In this document: positions 53,881-62,510 of the stretch, in pieces
Numbering within the stretch: the first letter of the stretch is position 1
Layout of the letters: every line of letters begins with the position of its first letter
Source: Aquimarina spongiae
GTDB lineage: Bacteria; Bacteroidota; Bacteroidia; Flavobacteriales; Flavobacteriaceae
DNA: 64,000 bases
Assembly (NCBI RefSeq): GCF_900141785.1
Contig: NZ_FQYP01000002.1
Coordinates: 1 to 64,000, forward strand
Direction: 5' to 3'
Position numbers and translations under genes: made by a program
The notes under the pieces: generated by a model
What the model was told of the DNA's origin: nothing
Seen by the model: only the letters and a program-made list of their open reading frames with translations
Databases searched by the model: none

Positions 53881-54525
53881 GTGAAAAAAGATAAATTACA
53901 TAAAGACAACGGAGGTTTTAAAATACCAGATGGATATTTTGAAACATTTGAGGACCGGTTACAAGAGGCCATTGCTTCTGAAACCGATACCTCTCCTACT
54001 CTGGATACAAAGATATCTTCAGGGTTTACTGCTCCTGATGGTTACTTTGATCATGTAGAGGAATCTATCACTAAAGCCATAACGTCTCAAGAAGAAGAGA
54101 AATCAATACTAGATCATAAGATCTCTTCTGGGTTTGGCACTCCAGAATCCTATTTTGAGTCTTTGGAAGAAAAGGTATTGCAAAAAGCTACAAAAGAAGT
54201 GCCTAAAGGAAAGGTAATCTCAATATTCTCTAAAAGGAATCTCCTTTACATCTCTGGAATAGCAGCTATGATTGCCATTATCATTTCTGTATCTATTACT
54301 AAAGGGAATACTGACTTAACAGATATCAATACTTTGGAATTAGCAGATATACAGGAGTATTTTGCAGAGGGAAATGTAGAGCTTAGTAATGAAGATATTG
54401 CTTCCTTATTGGATGAAGAGACTAACTATACTGATGTATTTGAGGAAAAAGAAATTTCTGAAGAAGAACTATTAGAATATCTATCCGAGGAAGATCTCGA
54501 GGATGACATTATATTTACAGATTAA
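53881..54525 (+). CDS. membrane protein with three 36-residue repeats, likely anti-sigma
   Basis: A 214-residue single-pass protein starting at GTG 53881. The cytoplasmic N-terminus has three repeats of the form G-F-x-x-P-[DE]-[GS]-Y-F-[DE]-x-x-E-[ED], with the Y-F pairs at residues 19-20, 55-56 and 91-92, exactly 36 apart. A membrane span covers about residues 120-140. The C-terminal part is strongly acidic (E-E-K-E-I-S-E-E-E-L-L-E-Y-L-S-E-E-D-L-E-D-D). Position directly after an ECF sigma gene suggests an anti-sigma or sigma-modulating role, though no zinc anti-sigma motif is visible. Confidence 0.7.
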   Translation: MKKDKLHKDNGGFKIPDGYFETFEDRLQEAIASETDTSPTLDTKISSGFTAPDGYFDHVEESITKAITSQEEEKSILDHKISSGFGTPESYFESLEEKVLQKATKEVPKGKVISIFSKRNLLYISGIAAMIAIIISVSITKGNTDLTDINTLELADIQEYFAEGNVELSNEDIASLLDEETNYTDVFEEKEISEEELLEYLSEEDLEDDIIFTD

Positions 54526-54575
54526 CAAATGAACGAGTGTATAGCTCCAAATGAACGATTGAAAAATTTAAATTG

Positions 54576-55037
54576 ATGAAAAAGATACTACTACTGATAT
54601 GCTTCGCTTTTATTTCGCTACACGCTATGGCGCAAGGACCTGGTCCAGGTGGTGAAAAAATCAAAGCGTTTAAAGTTGCCTTTATCACAGAACAATTAAA
54701 TCTAAGTAGCAAAGAAGCGCAACAGTTTTGGCCTATCTATAATGCTTATGATGAAACCGTACACCAAATAAAGAAAAGTGAGCGTAAGGGTTTTAGAGCA
54801 CTAAAAGAAGCTTACAATGGACCCGACGGATTAAGTGATAGCCAAGCAGGAACATTTTTGGACAATTATATGAATGGCGAAACCAAAAAAATGGAAGCTA
54901 GAAAAAAATTGATCAAAGATTTGCAAAGTGTGCTCCCAAATAAAAAGATCGTACGTCTGATTAAGGCTGAAAATGATTTCAATAAACGACTATTGGATCG
55001 AGTACGACAATGGCGAAATCGAAGAAATAATCAATAA
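54576..55037 (+). CDS. Spy/CpxP-like periplasmic protein
   Basis: A 153-residue exported helical protein. The signal peptide ends near A-M-A-Q (residue 20), followed by a Gly/Pro linker (G-P-G-P-G-G-E-K). The mature part has the pattern I-T-E-Q-L-N-L-S-S-K-E-A-Q-Q-F-W-P-I-Y-N-A-Y-D, common in Bacteroidota Spy-like sensors or chaperones, and ends very basic (R-Q-W-R-N-R-R-N-N-Q). It may report envelope damage to the sigma/anti-sigma pair upstream. The start is ATG 54576. Confidence 0.78.
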   Translation: MKKILLLICFAFISLHAMAQGPGPGGEKIKAFKVAFITEQLNLSSKEAQQFWPIYNAYDETVHQIKKSERKGFRALKEAYNGPDGLSDSQAGTFLDNYMNGETKKMEARKKLIKDLQSVLPNKKIVRLIKAENDFNKRLLDRVRQWRNRRNNQ

Positions 55038-55044
55038 ATATAGG

Positions 55045-55072
55045 AAGAGGCTTGTTTAAGCCTCTTTTTTAT
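55045..55072 (+). terminator. terminator of the ECF sigma operon
   Basis: A perfect stem AAGAGGCTT (55045-55053) with AAGCCTCTT (55058-55066) and a 4-nt loop, followed by six T. It overlaps the stop region of the convergent lipoprotein gene. Confidence 0.85.
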
Positions 55073-56133
55073 TTAAACGTAAGTTTGGCAATTCTTCCTT
55101 TACTCGCTGCAATAGCAGTACTATCTGTCAAAAAACGTAAGGTGTAAAATCCTTCTTTACTGAGTTCTTTCCAGGAAGCTCCCCTATCGTTGGAAATGCT
55201 AATCCCGGTAAAACCTACCACAACCATTTCTTCTCCTTTCCCATTAGGGATGTAGCGAACGCAACTTTTATAACCCGCTCCACTACCATCGGCAACCAAC
55301 GCCCAGGTTTTTCCACCATCTTTTGTAATGGCTTTGTTGGCTTTGTTGTCCTCAGGTTGGGTATAGTCTCCTCCATAAATCACTCCATTCATAGCATCAA
55401 AAAACGCCATCGAATATGCTCCCGTAGTTGGCTGTCCTTGTATAATAGGTGTATCTGTAACCATCCAGGTTTTTCCTTTGTCTGGCGAGTAAAATACCCG
55501 AGATTTCATCCCTCCTGACACTATCCAGGTATGTTCACCTTGTATAGCAATATTCCCATTACTTGCAGCAAATGCGGCCTCTCCTTCTGCTGTTTCAGGT
55601 AGATCTTCGCAAGATACCTTTTGCCAGGAATTGCCTCCATCCCTAGTGATGATAATAGATAGACATCTGTCTGTTGGATCCCCCATTGCGATTCCTTCTT
55701 TATCGTTCCAAAACGCAATGGCATCATAAAATGCTTTTTTATGATGTTCTTCATAGACGAGCTTTTCTTCTTTATTTTCAATATTCATCTTTCGCAACCT
55801 GGCTGGCGAACTGATTCCCAAACTAAAAAATGAATTGTCAACAAAAGTAACCGCTCGATGTTCTGTGATCCAATTTTTACTGCTATCTACCGTCTCATTA
55901 ATTGTATACTCTTTCAATTCCACTGTATTGGTCTTCAAATCCAAAAAACCATACCCTTTGTTAAATCCAAAACCAACCAAAGAATCTCGATATATGTCAA
56001 TAGCGCGTATGCTTATTGAGTCCTTATAGAGTATTTCTATATCCACTTCAGAAAAACTGGGCTTAACAATTTCTTCTTTGGTATCACAGGATAATATGCT
56101 CAAAACGAAAATAAGGATCAAAACTACTCTCAT
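55069..56133 (-). CDS. BNR/YCF48-like repeat lipoprotein
   Basis: A 354-residue lipoprotein with lipobox C16 (L-S-I-L-S-C). The body contains Asp-box repeats of the BNR/sortilin or YCF48 type: S-x-D-x-G-x-[ST]-W as R-D-G-G-N-S-W, P-D-K-G-K-T-W, K-D-G-G-K-T-W and N-D-R-G-A-S-W, consistent with a beta-propeller. Such proteins are often called oxidoreductase or photosystem assembly factor-like by similarity only. The start is ATG 56131-56133; an upstream TTG is rejected because the ATG gives a proper signal peptide. Confidence 0.82.
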   Translation of the reverse strand: MRVVLILIFVLSILSCDTKEEIVKPSFSEVDIEILYKDSISIRAIDIYRDSLVGFGFNKGYGFLDLKTNTVELKEYTINETVDSSKNWITEHRAVTFVDNSFFSLGISSPARLRKMNIENKEEKLVYEEHHKKAFYDAIAFWNDKEGIAMGDPTDRCLSIIITRDGGNSWQKVSCEDLPETAEGEAAFAASNGNIAIQGEHTWIVSGGMKSRVFYSPDKGKTWMVTDTPIIQGQPTTGAYSMAFFDAMNGVIYGGDYTQPEDNKANKAITKDGGKTWALVADGSGAGYKSCVRYIPNGKGEEMVVVGFTGISISNDRGASWKELSKEGFYTLRFLTDSTAIAASKGRIAKLTFK

Positions 56134-56179
56134 ATGCAACAATTTTGACCAAATATAATAGTATTTGATTACAAACGTC

Positions 56180-56187
56180 TACCTTTG
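56180..56187 (+). promoter_or_regulatory. -7 element for rsmB
   Basis: TACCTTTG, an exact TAnnTTTG match, 22 bp before the ATG at 56210. It shows that the in-frame TTG at 56165 is not the start. Confidence 0.55.
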
Positions 56188-56209
56188 CAAACCTTTAAAA
56201 AGTAGCAGC

Positions 56210-57418
56210 ATGCGTTTACATAGAAATCTTGTTTTTGCGGTAATTGACGGACTTAACGAAATCTTTAATGAAGATGGGTATGCCGACAAAGTAGTTCAAA
56301 AACTTTTGAAACGAGACAAAAGATGGGGATCTCGGGATCGAAGCTTTGTAGCAGAAACGGTTTATGAAATTGTACGTTGGAAACGCCTGTATGCTGAAAT
56401 CGCTGAAGTAAAAGAGCCTTTTTCAAGAGAAAATCTATGGCGAATTTTTGCGGTTTGGGCTACGCTACGAGGAATTACACTACCCGATTGGAAACAAATC
56501 GGTCCTACTCCTACCCGACGTATCAAAGGGCGTTTTGATGAACTGAGTAAAATCAGAAAATTTAGAGAATCTATTCCTGATTGGATGGATGAAATCGGAG
56601 AGCAAGAATTAGGAGCTAAATGGGAAAAAGAATTGAAAGCGCTCAACGAGCAAGCTCCTGTAGTGTTAAGGATCAATACCTTAAAAATTTCTAGAGATAA
56701 ATTACGAAGTGCCTTAGAAGATGAAGATATCGATACCGAATTCATCAAAGGATATCCAGACGCTTTGCAGCTTACTGAGCGCAAAAATGTATTTACCTCA
56801 GATGCTTTCAAAAATGGTTTTTTCGAGGTACAGGATGCTTCATCGCAATTGGTGGCTAACTTTCTGGATGTACAACCAGGGCAACGTGTGGTCGATACTT
56901 GTGCCGGTGCTGGAGGCAAAACGTTACACCTTTCTGCATTGATGCAAAACAAAGGGCAAATTATTGCTATGGACATCTATGGCAATAAACTGAAAGAATT
57001 AAAAAGAAGAGCAAAAAGAGCTGGTGCTCATAATATCGAACCTCGTACCATAGAAAGCACTAAGGATATCAAAAAGCTACATGGAAAAGCTGACCGGGTT
57101 TTGATTGATGCTCCGTGTAGTGGATTAGGAGTACTAAGCAGAAATCCTGATGCCAAATGGAAGCTTCAGCCAGAGTTTCTGGATTCGATCAGACAGACAC
57201 AATCAGAAATTTTGGAGAGTTATTCAAAAATGGTAAAACCCGGAGGGAAACTTGTTTATGCTACGTGTTCTATCCTACCTTCAGAAAATCAAAACCAGGT
57301 AGAGCATTTTCTTACCACAGAAACCGGAAAAAATTTCAATTTTATCAAAGACAAAAAAATATTATCTCATCAATCTGGTTATGATGGGTTTTATATGGCT
57401 TTACTAGAAAGAAAGTAA
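56210..57418 (+). CDS. rsmB: RsmB-like 16S rRNA (cytosine-C5) methyltransferase
   Basis: A 402-residue NOL1/NOP2/sun-family enzyme that transfers methyl from SAM to a cytosine of rRNA. SAM-binding motif I is D-T-C-A-G-A-G-G-K-T (near residue 227); the catalytic cysteines are in D-A-P-C-S-G-L-G (motif IV) and Y-A-T-C-S-I (motif VI). The N-terminal helical region resembles the NusB-like RNA-binding part of RsmB. Assignment to RsmB rather than another family member is by general layout, so the exact target base is not certain. Confidence 0.85.
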   Translation: MRLHRNLVFAVIDGLNEIFNEDGYADKVVQKLLKRDKRWGSRDRSFVAETVYEIVRWKRLYAEIAEVKEPFSRENLWRIFAVWATLRGITLPDWKQIGPTPTRRIKGRFDELSKIRKFRESIPDWMDEIGEQELGAKWEKELKALNEQAPVVLRINTLKISRDKLRSALEDEDIDTEFIKGYPDALQLTERKNVFTSDAFKNGFFEVQDASSQLVANFLDVQPGQRVVDTCAGAGGKTLHLSALMQNKGQIIAMDIYGNKLKELKRRAKRAGAHNIEPRTIESTKDIKKLHGKADRVLIDAPCSGLGVLSRNPDAKWKLQPEFLDSIRQTQSEILESYSKMVKPGGKLVYATCSILPSENQNQVEHFLTTETGKNFNFIKDKKILSHQSGYDGFYMALLERK

Positions 57419-57545
57419 ACTCGTCTTTTCTTACCTATTAATAATTGCCAATCATTTTCACTGAAAACAAGGTGTTTTGGTAAATGTCTTTGCAAGATAT
57501 TTGCTTCATGTTTATAAGTACAACACTATAATTGTAATTCGTAAA

Positions 57546-57839
57546 ATGAAGTGGATTAATTCTCAAATGGTGATCTGGTTGGTAATTCAATTACTGATGC
57601 TTCTATTTACCATGTCTTCTCAGGAGCAAGAAAGCCTCATTATCTTTTGGATGACTCTTCCATTCGCAATATTAAACTGTATTGCAATCGCTATTATTTG
57701 GTTTGGAAAACCTAAAACCGGAAGTATTCTATTCTTTATAGGAAGTGTTTTATTTATACCCATTGGCATCATTGGAGCCATAGGAGCCAGAAAAAACCTA
57801 AATCAAATCAAAAAAGAGAAGTTCATTAATACAATATAA
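57546..57839 (+). CDS. small membrane protein A
   Basis: A 97-residue protein with three hydrophobic segments (about residues 9-20, 30-48 and 58-80) and a lysine-rich C-terminus. Not recognised. The start is ATG 57546; an in-frame upstream extension to 57477 lacks coding character. The next gene begins 2 bp after its stop, so both are co-translated. Confidence 0.6.
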   Translation: MKWINSQMVIWLVIQLLMLLFTMSSQEQESLIIFWMTLPFAILNCIAIAIIWFGKPKTGSILFFIGSVLFIPIGIIGAIGARKNLNQIKKEKFINTI

Positions 57840-57841
57840 GT

Positions 57842-58273
57842 ATGGAATTAATACAAGAATTTTCACTACGTAAACAATTAGCCAATCAAAACTTAATCAT
57901 GGGAGGAATAATCGTACTGATTAGTATTATTATGTTTTTCCTAATTGGAAATCTTATGATGATTGGTCCAGGTATTTTATTATTGGTCATTGGTGGTTTA
58001 AATCAAAACTTAAAAGTAGTAAAAGTCTATCCTGAATATTTAGAAGTTAAACTTGGAGTTCTTGCATCGAAAAAATTTATCCGCTACAATCAAATCACCC
58101 AATTCAAAGCTGTTAATAAAATCCTGGAAATACACTATAATACAGACGAAGGTAAATCCAAAAAAGTAAGAATTGCAAAAAGAGCTCTGGAACAAGAAGA
58201 TATAATTGCTATTAATAATTTTTTATCAGAGCATACAGATTTGGATTCGAATAACAGTTGGATTAACGAGTAA
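57842..58273 (+). CDS. small membrane protein B, PH-like
   Basis: A 143-residue protein with two membrane spans (about residues 20-36 and 40-55) and then a beta-rich cytoplasmic part (V-K-V-Y-P-E-Y-L-E-V-K-L-G, I-R-Y-N-Q-I-T-Q-F-K-A). This layout resembles bacterial PH (bPH) domain proteins, but I am not certain. It follows small membrane protein A by 2 bp; function unknown. Confidence 0.6.
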   Translation: MELIQEFSLRKQLANQNLIMGGIIVLISIIMFFLIGNLMMIGPGILLLVIGGLNQNLKVVKVYPEYLEVKLGVLASKKFIRYNQITQFKAVNKILEIHYNTDEGKSKKVRIAKRALEQEDIIAINNFLSEHTDLDSNNSWINE

Positions 58274-58441
58274 TTACAGGGGCTATACCATACTTTGGGA
58301 TTCAGTATTAAGGTCACTCACAATTGTATGTATTGCAAAAAGGTGGGGCATTAATTATCAGAATGTATACCTGGTAGTCTTTATACTTTCTGGTTTTTAA
58401 AATTTGGTGAATAACTAAAGGATCCAATAGCTATTTTGTGC

Positions 58442-58470
58442 TTGATTTTACATTTAAAATAGTAAATTTG
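58442..58470 (+). promoter_or_regulatory. purL promoter
   Basis: TTG (58442-58444), an 18-bp spacer and TAAATTTG (58463-58470), 33 bp before the ATG. This is a near-perfect housekeeping promoter. Confidence 0.75.
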
Positions 58471-58503
58471 CAGCTTAATTAAAACAACACAAATAATCGA
58501 AGT

Positions 58504-61500
58504 ATGATTCATTTCTTCGGAAACCCAAAAGAGAAAGTATTTGCCGTTCAAGCCAATACTGAAATTACCCCAGAAAGTATTAAAAAACTCACATGGTTAT
58601 TTGGCAACCAACCTAAAATATCTACGGCGTCTGTTGACGCTTTTTTTGTTGGTCCACGTGCCGCAATGATTACTCCGTGGAGTACCAATGCAGTAGAGAT
58701 CACCCAAAATATGGGTATCGAAGGAATCCTACGAATTGAGGAGTTCAACTCGGTTCCAGAATCGCATACGGACTTTGATCCGATGCTTTCTCAAAAGTAC
58801 GATGGATTGGATCAGGATATTTACACTATAGACATCCAACCAGAAGCGATTATGGCCATCGAAGATATTGCTGCCTATAACGAAAGTGAAGGGTTAGCAC
58901 TTAGTGAAGAAGAGATTGAATATCTTGAAGGAATAAGTCAAAAAATTGGTAGAAAACTCACAGATTCTGAAGTATTCGGTTTCTCACAAGTAAATTCAGA
59001 ACACTGTCGCCATAAAATCTTTAACGGCACTTTTGTTATTGATGGAGAGGAGCAACCCTCTTCTCTTTTTAAAATGATCAAGAAGACGTCAGAAACACAT
59101 CCTAATCATATCGTTTCTGCATATAAGGATAATGTTGCCTTTATCGATGGACCTAAGGCTACGCAGTTTGCTCCTAAAACCGCAGACAAACCAGACTTTT
59201 ATACCGAACAAGATTTTGAAAGTGTAATTTCTCTAAAAGCAGAAACACATAACTTCCCGACCACGGTAGAGCCTTTTAATGGTGCCGCTACAGGTTCTGG
59301 AGGGGAGATAAGAGATCGTCTCGCAGGAGGAAAAGGTTCTTTACCGCTAGCAGGAACTGCAGTATACATGACCTCATACTCAAGACTTGAAGAAAACAGA
59401 CCTTGGGAGCAAGCCGTTGCAGAGCGCGATTGGTTGTATCAAACTCCAATGGACATTTTGATCAAAGCTTCTAATGGAGCTTCGGATTTTGGAAATAAGT
59501 TCGGACAACCTTTGATCACTGGATCTGTACTTACTTTTGAACATGAAGAAGATGCTAGAAAGTTAGGATTTGATAAGGTAATCATGCTAGCTGGAGGTAT
59601 TGGATATGGCAAAAAAGACCAGGCGATCAAAGCCAAACCAGAAACGGGTGATAAAATTGTAATTCTTGGTGGAGAAAATTATAGAATTGGTATGGGAGGT
59701 GCAGCTGTATCCTCTGCAGATACAGGAGAATTTAGTAGTGGTATCGAATTGAATGCCATCCAACGTTCTAACCCAGAAATGCAAAAAAGAGCAGCCAATG
59801 CGATTCGTGGTATGGTAGAAAGCGATCAAAACACCATTGTTTCCATCCATGATCACGGAGCTGGAGGACATTTAAATTGCCTTTCAGAATTAGTAGAAGA
59901 AACAGGAGGCAAAATCGATTTGGATAAGCTACCAGTAGGAGATCCTACCTTATCTGCCAAAGAAATCATAGGAAACGAATCACAAGAGAGAATGGGATTG
60001 GTGATCGGACCTGATAATATCGACACCCTACAACGTATCGCTGAGCGTGAACGCTCTCCTATGTATCAGGTTGGAGATGTAACCGGAGATCATCGTTTTA
60101 CCTTTACTTCAAAAACTAAAGGAGACACTCCTATGGACATGGATTTGGACCATATGTTTGGAAGTTCTCCAAAAACCATCATGAACGATATAAGTATTGA
60201 TCGCAATTATAATGAGATCAATTACACTACAGATAAATTAAAAGATTACCTCGAGCAAGTGTTACAATTAGAAGCAGTTGCTTGTAAAGACTGGTTGACT
60301 AACAAAGTAGACCGTTGCGTAGGAGGACGTGTAGCCAAGCAACAATGTGCTGGACCATTACAACTACCACTCAACAACTGCGGAGTAATGGCAATAGACT
60401 ATAAGTCTGGAGAGGGTATTGCTACTTCTATAGGGCATTCTCCTATTTCTGGATTGATTGATCCAGAGGCAGGAAGTAAAAACTCTATAGCAGAATCACT
60501 TACCAATATTATTTGGGCTCCTTTGAACGAGGGATTATCTTCCATTTCATTATCTGCAAACTGGATGTGGCCTTGTAAAAATGAGGGAGAAGATGCAAGA
60601 TTATACAAAGCTGTTAAAGCCGTTTCTGACTTTGCCATAGATTTAGGGATCAACGTCCCAACGGGTAAGGATTCTTTATCCATGAAACAAAAGTATCCTA
60701 ATGAGGAAGTTATCGCTCCGGGTACCGTAATCATATCCGCTGCTGCACATTGTAATGATATTGTTGGAGTGGTAGAACCGGTATTAAAAACATATGGTGG
60801 AGATATCTTCTACATCAATATGTCCAATGATAAACATCAATTGGGTGGATCTTCATTTGCGCAGGTACACAATAAAATTGGTACAACAGCACCAAATGTA
60901 ACGGATGCCAAAGCTTTCAAAACTACGTTTAATGTCATCCAGCAATTGATTCAGGATCGTAAAATTATCGCAGGACATGATGTTGCCTCAGGAGGATTAA
61001 TCACTACCCTATTAGAATTATGTTTTGCAGATGTGAACCTTGCTGCTAATATTGACCTTTCTGAAATTGGAGAGTCTGATTCTATCAAACTCTTATTTGC
61101 TGAGAATGCTGGAATTGTTTTCCAAAGTGCTCCTAATAGTGATGTAGCACAAATACTTGCTGAAAACGGAATTGAATTTTTCAAGATTGGTAAAGCTGTT
61201 GAAGGAAACACACTGCAGATTGTAAATAAGGACGATAGTTTTGATTTGAATATTGCAGAACTTCGAAATACTTGGTATAAGACCTCTTACCTTTTGGATC
61301 AAAAACAAACGGCAAATAATCTTGCCAAGGATCGTTTCGAGAATTATGCAAAGCAACCTTTGAAATATGAGTTCCCTATTCATTTTATGGGGAGAAAACC
61401 AATCATTGATAGCAGTAAGCCTCGTCCAAAAGCAGCAATCATTAGAGAAAAAGGAAGTAACTCTGAGCGTGAAATGGCCAATGCCATGTACCTGGCTGGT

Positions 61501-62169
61501 TTTGATGTAAAGGATGTGCACATGACTGATCTTATTTCGGGACGTGAGACTCTTGAAGACATTCAGTTTATTGGTGCAGTTGGAGGGTTCTCAAATAGTG
61601 ATGTATTAGGCTCTGCAAAAGGATGGGCTGGAGCATTTCTATATAATGAGAAAGCCAATACAGCACTAAAAAACTTCTTTGACAGAGAAGACACACTCTC
61701 TGTAGGAATCTGTAACGGTTGTCAGTTATTTATGGAGCTAGAAGTGATCAATCCAGACCATGAAACCCATGGAAAGTTAATTCACAATGCTTCGCATAAA
61801 CACGAAAGTGCATTTACATCGGTAAAAGTTCAGCAAAACAATTCTGTAATGCTATCTACTTTGGCAGGAAGTACACTTGGGGTTTGGATTTCTCATGGAG
61901 AAGGAAAATTTAGCCTTCCCCTATCTGAAGACAACTACCACATTGTAGCAAAGTACGGTTACAACGCGTACCCTTCTAATCCAAACGGATCAGATTATAA
62001 CGTAGCGATGATGGCCGACAAAACTGGAAGGCACTTGGTAATGATGCCGCATATCGAACGTTCTATTTTCCAGTGGAACTGGGCTAATTATCCAGATGGT
62101 AGAAACGATGAAGTATCTCCATGGATCGAAGCTTTTGTAAACGCGAGAAAGTGGATAGAAAACCAATAA
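58504..62169 (+). CDS. purL: phosphoribosylformylglycinamidine synthase (large form)
   Basis: A 1221-residue single-chain FGAM synthase, converting FGAR, glutamine and ATP to FGAM in purine synthesis. An N-terminal PurS-like part comes first. The AIRS-type ATP-binding region has S-E-H-C-R-H-K (about residue 167) and the paired L-K-A-E-T-H-N-F-P-T motif (about residue 246). The C-terminal glutamine amidotransferase domain has nucleophile C1070 in G-I-C-N-G-C-Q. Low-GC Gram-positive bacteria split this into PurS, PurL and PurQ; here it is the fused proteobacterial/eukaryotic type. A terminator lies 109 bp downstream. Confidence 0.96.
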   Translation: MIHFFGNPKEKVFAVQANTEITPESIKKLTWLFGNQPKISTASVDAFFVGPRAAMITPWSTNAVEITQNMGIEGILRIEEFNSVPESHTDFDPMLSQKYDGLDQDIYTIDIQPEAIMAIEDIAAYNESEGLALSEEEIEYLEGISQKIGRKLTDSEVFGFSQVNSEHCRHKIFNGTFVIDGEEQPSSLFKMIKKTSETHPNHIVSAYKDNVAFIDGPKATQFAPKTADKPDFYTEQDFESVISLKAETHNFPTTVEPFNGAATGSGGEIRDRLAGGKGSLPLAGTAVYMTSYSRLEENRPWEQAVAERDWLYQTPMDILIKASNGASDFGNKFGQPLITGSVLTFEHEEDARKLGFDKVIMLAGGIGYGKKDQAIKAKPETGDKIVILGGENYRIGMGGAAVSSADTGEFSSGIELNAIQRSNPEMQKRAANAIRGMVESDQNTIVSIHDHGAGGHLNCLSELVEETGGKIDLDKLPVGDPTLSAKEIIGNESQERMGLVIGPDNIDTLQRIAERERSPMYQVGDVTGDHRFTFTSKTKGDTPMDMDLDHMFGSSPKTIMNDISIDRNYNEINYTTDKLKDYLEQVLQLEAVACKDWLTNKVDRCVGGRVAKQQCAGPLQLPLNNCGVMAIDYKSGEGIATSIGHSPISGLIDPEAGSKNSIAESLTNIIWAPLNEGLSSISLSANWMWPCKNEGEDARLYKAVKAVSDFAIDLGINVPTGKDSLSMKQKYPNEEVIAPGTVIISAAAHCNDIVGVVEPVLKTYGGDIFYINMSNDKHQLGGSSFAQVHNKIGTTAPNVTDAKAFKTTFNVIQQLIQDRKIIAGHDVASGGLITTLLELCFADVNLAANIDLSEIGESDSIKLLFAENAGIVFQSAPNSDVAQILAENGIEFFKIGKAVEGNTLQIVNKDDSFDLNIAELRNTWYKTSYLLDQKQTANNLAKDRFENYAKQPLKYEFPIHFMGRKPIIDSSKPRPKAAIIREKGSNSEREMANAMYLAGFDVKDVHMTDLISGRETLEDIQFIGAVGGFSNSDVLGSAKGWAGAFLYNEKANTALKNFFDREDTLSVGICNGCQLFMELEVINPDHETHGKLIHNASHKHESAFTSVKVQQNNSVMLSTLAGSTLGVWISHGEGKFSLPLSEDNYHIVAKYGYNAYPSNPNGSDYNVAMMADKTGRHLVMMPHIERSIFQWNWANYPDGRNDEVSPWIEAFVNARKWIENQ

Positions 62170-62277
62170 AAATAAAGCGGTAGGATTAAAGATATCTTAA
62201 ACTAGAATGGAGAATACCACCATATCCTCTTAAAAATTACGATATCAAGAATATCGCATCAAAAACAATAAAAAATT

Positions 62278-62308
62278 AAGGAGTTGATAAATTACAGCTC
62301 CTTTTTTT
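62278..62308 (+). terminator. purL terminator
   Basis: The stem AAGGAGTTG (62278-62286) with CAGCTCCTT (62295-62303), one G-U pair, is followed by a run of seven T. Confidence 0.8.
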
Positions 62309-62319
62309 ATATATTAGGG

Positions 62320-62348
62320 TTGTGTATTATCAGATTTTTTATAATTTG
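62320..62348 (+). promoter_or_regulatory. promoter of the acyl-CoA ligase gene
   Basis: TTG (62320-62322), an 18-bp spacer and ATAATTTG (62341-62348), one mismatch from TAnnTTTG. Expected start near 62355, giving a leader of about 155 nt. Confidence 0.55.
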
Positions 62349-62352
62349 CGAA

Positions 62353-62368
62353 ACTATGCACGCATAGT
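62353..62368. promoter_or_regulatory. palindromic operator at the ligase start site
   Basis: ACTATGC-AC-GCATAGT: perfect 7-bp arms with a 2-bp centre, 4 bp after the -7 box and covering the start site. This is a typical repressor site of MarR or TetR type; fatty-acid genes are commonly controlled this way. The repressor is not in the window. Confidence 0.6.
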
Positions 62369-62382
62369 AATTTAACAAGATC

Positions 62383-62469
62383 CCTAGAAAGTAAAATGAA
62401 GCATTTGTTTTTGGTATATAATCCCTTGGATTTTACTATCTTATAATGCTTTTATGCCATTCTTCTAGG
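62383..62469 (+). promoter_or_regulatory. structured leader of the acyl-CoA ligase gene
   Basis: Three pairings can be drawn by hand: CCTAGAA (62383-62389) with TTCTAGG (62463-62469), AGTAAAAT (62390-62397) with ATTTTACT (62430-62437), and AAGCATT (62399-62405) with AATGCTT (62445-62451). The last two interleave, so they form either a pseudoknot or alternative folds. No known riboswitch class was recognised. Confidence 0.35.
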
Positions 62470-62510
62470 TAAGATTTGTTGAATTCTACAAAAAACATTT
62501 AAAACGACTT

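Noticed and set aside
61093..61521. 142-codon frame opposite purL
   Set aside because: Shadow of a conserved coding region.
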